This document shows, one piece after another, positions 7,136 to 9,577 of a stretch of 9,577 bases of DNA. Source of the DNA: an uncultured bacterium (lineage in GTDB: Bacteria > Bdellovibrionota_C > UBA2361 > SZUA-149 > CALKYB01); assembly GCA_938022485.1 (NCBI GenBank), contig CALIEE010000175.1, positions 1-9,577 of the forward strand, given 5' to 3'. Numbering within the stretch: position 1 is the stretch's first letter; each line of letters starts with the position of its first letter. The notes beneath the pieces were generated by a model that had not been told where the DNA came from, did no database searches, and worked only from the letters and a program-made list of their open reading frames with translations. Both the position numbers and the translations under genes were made by a program.

Positions 7136-7153
7136 CAAGGCCGTCAGGCCTTG
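7136..7153. repeat. Perfect hairpin in the spacer between units 1 and 2
   Basis: CAAGGCC and GGCCTTG form a 7-bp GC-rich stem with a GTCA tetraloop. It is the centre of the 58-nt spacer, whose outer edges ACCTCT (unit 1 end) and AGAGGT (unit 2 start) are also complementary. Confidence 0.5.
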
Positions 7154-7179
7154 TCTAAAGCTTTTATGCAGTAAAAAAG

Positions 7180-7284
7180 AGGTCTGGAGCCTTTATTGGA
7201 AAAACGCTAGTCGCGTTTTACAGATTTCTCCGGCGCAGTCTCTGTCTTCTAGCCATGCTAGCGCATGGCGGATATACTCAACCT
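7180..7284. repeat. Array unit 2 (degenerate left end)
   Basis: The left end AGGTCTGGAG has lost the GTATATA part. The right end ATATACTCAACCT is intact and identical to unit 1. GGCGCAGT (7232-7239) repeats the unit 1 arm at the same distance from the right end (53 nt versus 54). Its partner is a weaker CTGGAGCC near 7184-7191. A small hairpin follows: GCCATGC (7252-7258) and GCATGGC (7263-7269) around TAGC, matching the unit 1 small hairpin in size and GCC/GGC ends. Confidence 0.45.
7201..7219 (-). terminator. Hairpin with T run, candidate intrinsic terminator
   Basis: AAAACGC and GCGTTTT pair over 7 bp with a 5-nt loop. Read on the minus strand the stem ends in GCGTTTTT, a run of five T, so it could stop transcripts coming from the kinase gene before they reach the MFS gene. 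The stem is only moderately GC-rich and lies about 260 nt beyond the kinase stop, inside unit 2 of the array. Confidence 0.4.
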
Positions 7285-7328
7285 TTCTGGATATCTAAAA
7301 GCCGGAATATAAACTAGGTTGAGTATAT
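7272..7328. repeat. 13-bp perfect inverted repeat joining units 2 and 3
   Basis: ATATACTCAACCT (7272-7284) and AGGTTGAGTATAT (7316-7328) are exact complements separated by 31 nt. Within the spacer TTCTGG and CCGGAA can extend a second stem (one G-U pair). It is the strongest long inverted repeat in the window. Confidence 0.65.
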
Positions 7329-7422
7329 ACCCCGTCCACTTTAAACTTCACATTCTCTTTGAGATTCTAGGCGGGGTCTATCGGGCGCGAACCGTCTGTC
7401 AGATATCTATATACTGAAACCT
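7316..7422. repeat. Array unit 3
   Basis: The left end is AGGTTGAGTATATA and the right end is TATATACTGAAACCT. The internal arms are ACCCCGTCC (7329-7337) and GGCGGGGT (7370-7377), which pair with one bulged T around a 32-nt T-rich loop. The arm sequence differs from unit 1, yet pairing is kept. The right arm is again 53 nt from the unit end. The small second hairpin of units 1 and 2 is not obvious here. Confidence 0.5.
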
Positions 7423-7473
7423 AAAACTATTACCTCGAGAGCGCAGCTCTTGGAAGTAAAAGCTAAAAATCCT

Positions 7474-9216
7474 CTAGTTTAATTGAGTTGCTGGCAGAAC
7501 GATTCTAAATTCACTACCTTTTTCTAATTGGCTTTCTACTTCTACTTTTCCTCCGTGAAGCTCGACAATTTCTTTTACTATTGGCAGGCCAAGACCTGTT
7601 CCTTGTATTTCTTTTCCAGGGCGATTAACTCGAAAGAATCTATCGAATATATTTTCGAGATCACGACTGGGAATTCCTAGGCCATTGTCTGAAACTAGTA
7701 TGCTAATCTCGCTCTTCTGTTTGGAAGAGCTAAGTTTTACTTCTCCCCCGTCAGGGGTGAACTTTATTGCATTTGTAACAAGATTTAGAACAGCGGTTTG
7801 TAGCTTATTTTTATCTGCTTGAATGCTTTCAGGGATCGCATCCTCCGCTATAAATTTAATTTTGCGGCGCTCTGCAATTGGCTGAGCTATTGACGAAACA
7901 CCAGCAAATATATCAGTTAGACTTACTTCTTCTAGTTTTAGAGCTAGCTTGCCAGACTCTAGCACAGATATTTCCAGCAAATCTCTAATCAGTCCTTCAA
8001 GTCGATTAGTTTCCTCTTGAATAATTCCTAAAAACTCCTGACGTTTTTCAGTATCCAGATCTTCGCCTTTCTTGAGCATTGTGGCGGTGAATCCTTTGAT
8101 TGAAGTAAGTGGGGTTCTTAGCTCATGAGAGACAGAGGAGACAAAGTCAGACTTCATCCGGTCTACCTCACTTTCTTTTGTAACGTCTCTAAGGATAGTA
8201 ATTATCCCTTGATGACCTTCTTGTTTCTCATCGTCGGATAGTAGTTTAATACTAGAAGTAGTGGCTGCGAGTACCTGTCCCTCAGCTTCATTTTGCACGA
8301 ACGGCTGACTTTTCAGGTCCTCCTCTCCCTTGAAAGCGGCTTCCCAGCGAATCTTAAACCCCTTATCATTGACAATTGAGGTGAATTTTTTTCCTAGGTA
8401 TTCTTTTTTTACGTTCAGGAGTTTCTCTGCTGCAGGGTTGGCCAGTATAACTTCACCGTTCTGATCGCTAACAACCACTCCCTCAGCCATTCCTGCTAAG
8501 GTAACAGAAAGTCTCTCTTTCTCAGTGGCTAGTGCTTTTTCGGTTTTTTTAATTTCCCTCAGGTCTCGCACGAAGGCAGAGAAATATGATCGTTCGGATA
8601 CATTAAAAGGAGTTACAGTTAGTTCAACCGGGAATTCTTCTCCATCTCGGTTCATTGCAGGGACTTCTACCCTGTTATTGATTACCGGACCTTCCTTAGT
8701 TGCATGGTAGTGGTCAATACCGGCATGGTGAGCTGAGCGCATGGAGTGAGGAATAATCATATCACTCATTTCTTCACCTAGTGCTTCATCCCGACTCCAA
8801 CCGAAAAGATCCTCTGCTTGACGACTCCAGTCAGTAACTTTGCCATTGTCGTCAATAACGACAACAGCGTCTAGAGAAGCATCGATAATGCCACGAGTAA
8901 GAGCTTCTGACTTTTGTATCTCGCTTTGAGCTTTGGAAACCACTTGTTTAATGTCTTGCTTTTGTTCAATAGCTTTTTCGAGTTCTCTTATTTCTTGGGA
9001 GGTGTATACTGGTAACCCCTTTTCCTCTGACGAACCATGAAGTCGACGCCTTAGTATTTCAGCTGGCCTCGCAACAAAGACGTGAGCTGCCAAGCCGGTT
9101 AGTAAGCAGAGTCCGCCGAACAACAGTAAAGAAGCTGATATATTTCCAAAGTTGAAGAGTAGAGTTAGAAGGAAAGCTACAAGGAAGAGTATTCCAATTT
9201 GGCTTGAGAATCTCAT
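7474..9216 (-). CDS. Two-PAS membrane sensor histidine kinase
   Basis: This is a class I sensor kinase that autophosphorylates a histidine and passes phosphate to a response regulator. Two hydrophobic helices (about 6-24 and 27-48) anchor the N-terminus with almost no periplasmic part, so sensing is likely in the membrane or cytoplasm. A coiled linker (75-105) leads to PAS1 (about 105-220, with DGEEFPVELTVTPF), a short coiled coil, and PAS2 (about 235-345). The catalytic core follows: SHELRTPL with phospho-acceptor His364, the N box with Asn482, DNGLGIP (Asp510), FDRFFRV and GTGLGLPIVKEIV. It ends near residue 580. I chose the ATG at 9216, directly before helix 1. A TTG at 9306 would add 30 residues without an obvious domain and also lacks a ribosome-binding site. 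No response regulator is adjacent in view, so the kinase appears orphan here. The signal is unknown. Confidence 0.92.
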   Translation of the reverse strand: MRFSSQIGILFLVAFLLTLLFNFGNISASLLLFGGLCLLTGLAAHVFVARPAEILRRRLHGSSEEKGLPVYTSQEIRELEKAIEQKQDIKQVVSKAQSEIQKSEALTRGIIDASLDAVVVIDDNGKVTDWSRQAEDLFGWSRDEALGEEMSDMIIPHSMRSAHHAGIDHYHATKEGPVINNRVEVPAMNRDGEEFPVELTVTPFNVSERSYFSAFVRDLREIKKTEKALATEKERLSVTLAGMAEGVVVSDQNGEVILANPAAEKLLNVKKEYLGKKFTSIVNDKGFKIRWEAAFKGEEDLKSQPFVQNEAEGQVLAATTSSIKLLSDDEKQEGHQGIITILRDVTKESEVDRMKSDFVSSVSHELRTPLTSIKGFTATMLKKGEDLDTEKRQEFLGIIQEETNRLEGLIRDLLEISVLESGKLALKLEEVSLTDIFAGVSSIAQPIAERRKIKFIAEDAIPESIQADKNKLQTAVLNLVTNAIKFTPDGGEVKLSSSKQKSEISILVSDNGLGIPSRDLENIFDRFFRVNRPGKEIQGTGLGLPIVKEIVELHGGKVEVESQLEKGSEFRIVLPATQLN

Positions 9217-9358
9217 TGCTGGATAAAGAAGTAGTGAGTTGCAGTATTTTAAATTATTTAAAGCACTCTTCGGCGAAAAGAAAAAACTAATTTCAACTAA
9301 TTCCAATTAAAACAGTCTTTGTCCCTATTTCCCTAGTTTTTCAAAGCTTTCAGAAAGA

Positions 9359-9375
9359 ATTGTAGAATTTACAAT
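9359..9375. promoter_or_regulatory. 17-bp operator-like inverted repeat between kinase and glycosyltransferase
   Basis: ATTGTA and TACAAT are perfect complements around GAATT, in the 256-bp gap between divergent genes. Size and spacing fit a dimeric repressor site. A CAGTCT-AA-AGACTG palindrome lies further on at 9430-9443, close to the glycosyltransferase start. No convincing -35/-10 pair was found for either gene; the rest of the gap holds nothing I can name. Confidence 0.3.
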
Positions 9376-9472
9376 CCCATTTTCTAAAAGGCTGACTTTC
9401 TTGAGTATTTTGGTCTGGCATGACCGTTGCAGTCTAAAGACTGTCTGTTCACCAAAGATTTCGGAGAGAGTA

Positions 9473-9577
9473 ATGAAAAAGGACCTGCTTAGCTTTGTCA
9501 TTCCAGTTTTAAACGAAGAGAAAAGTCTTAGGGAGCTTCATCAGAGAATAGTCGAACAAGTTTCAAGCTTGAATCAT
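9473..9577 (+). CDS. Family-2 glycosyltransferase, 5' part only
   Basis: Only the first 35 codons are in the window; the gene continues past the right edge. The N-terminus LSFVIPVLNEEKSLRELHQRI is the classic start of GT2 enzymes of the dolichyl-phosphate-mannose synthase / GtrB type. Its VIPVLNEE strand begins the nucleotide-sugar-binding fold. The ATG is well supported by GGAG (9463-9466) six nucleotides upstream. Such enzymes usually transfer a sugar to a polyprenyl phosphate or work in envelope glycan synthesis. Whether C-terminal membrane helices follow cannot be seen. It is divergent from the kinase gene. Confidence 0.85.
   Translation, partial: MKKDLLSFVIPVLNEEKSLRELHQRIVEQVSSLNH

Larger units (their letters stand above)
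7011..7428. repeat. Block of three diverged palindromic units (MITE-like or structured RNA array)
   Basis: This block fills most of the gene-free stretch of about 510 bp between the MFS and kinase genes. It carries five copies of a motif with core ATATACT(C/G)AA(A)CC. Three read on the plus strand (7108, 7272, 7408) and two on the minus strand (7012, 7316). These motifs bound three same-orientation units: 7012-7121, 7180-7284 and 7316-7422. Each unit contains a GGCG-rich arm exactly 53-54 nt before its right end. The first (T)TGGTTTGGGTATATA and last TATATACTGAAACC motifs are inverted, so the whole block has imperfect terminal inverted repeats. No ORF with family resemblance lies inside. I do not recognise the element. 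Confidence 0.6.

Noticed and set aside
7380..7400. Possible tRNA T-arm on the minus strand (GGTTCGCGCCC)
   Set aside because: No acceptor, D or anticodon stems can be drawn around it, and the T-loop does not fit the consensus well.
7011..7428. Integron cassette array (attC sites)
   Set aside because: Only one inverted pair fits the outer-box consensus; inner boxes, cassette ORFs and an integrase are missing, and the other motif copies do not fit.
7011..7428. CRISPR array
   Set aside because: Repeats are inverted as well as direct, diverged, and irregularly spaced; no cas genes are present.
8525..8710. Plus-strand reading frame inside the kinase gene
   Set aside because: Antisense shadow of the first PAS domain region; no ribosome-binding site or motif.
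9217..9306. 30-residue N-terminal extension of the histidine kinase from a TTG
   Set aside because: No ribosome-binding site and no domain in the added part; the ATG at 9216 directly precedes the first membrane helix. It cannot be excluded fully.

Overview
This window looks like chromosomal DNA from a moderately AT-rich Gram-negative bacterium. The signs are an AxA-type Sec signal peptide, a cold-shock protein, an MFS exporter of the fosmidomycin-resistance type, and an NAD(P)-binding protein with a C-terminal domain seen in YbjT-like proteins. Several starts are GTG or TTG. The sequence alone does not fix the phylum. No transposase, integrase, phage gene, CRISPR array, tRNA or rRNA was found.

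Left part (1-1929): a small cold-shock protein faces two translationally coupled inner-membrane proteins on the minus strand, a YdjM-like DUF457 protein followed by a DUF3147 protein. A candidate promoter lies before that pair. Upstream is an unrecognised six-cysteine protein with a signal sequence, also on the minus strand.

Middle part (2069-5720): an apparent three-gene plus-strand operon encodes a DnaQ-like DEDDh 3'-5' exonuclease, a YneI/Sad-type aldehyde dehydrogenase and a YbjT-like SDR protein. The gaps are 4 nt and 0 nt. A promoter candidate and a palindrome overlapping the ribosome-binding site precede it. The operon converges on an MFS transporter gene, with a 4-nt overlap of the 3' ends.

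Right part (6962-9577): a gene-free stretch of about 510 bp separates the MFS gene from a two-PAS sensor histidine kinase, also on the minus strand and without a response regulator in view. Divergent from the kinase is the start of a family-2 glycosyltransferase, cut by the window edge.

The most unusual object is in that gene-free stretch. By eye it holds three diverged direct copies of a unit of about 105-110 bp. Each copy has ends related to GGTT..GTATATA / TATATAC..AACC, an internal GC-rich stem that changes sequence but keeps pairing, and often a second small hairpin. A 7-bp direct repeat flanks the whole block. It may be an old miniature inverted-repeat (MITE-like) array or a structured RNA or DNA element. 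No known family was recognised.
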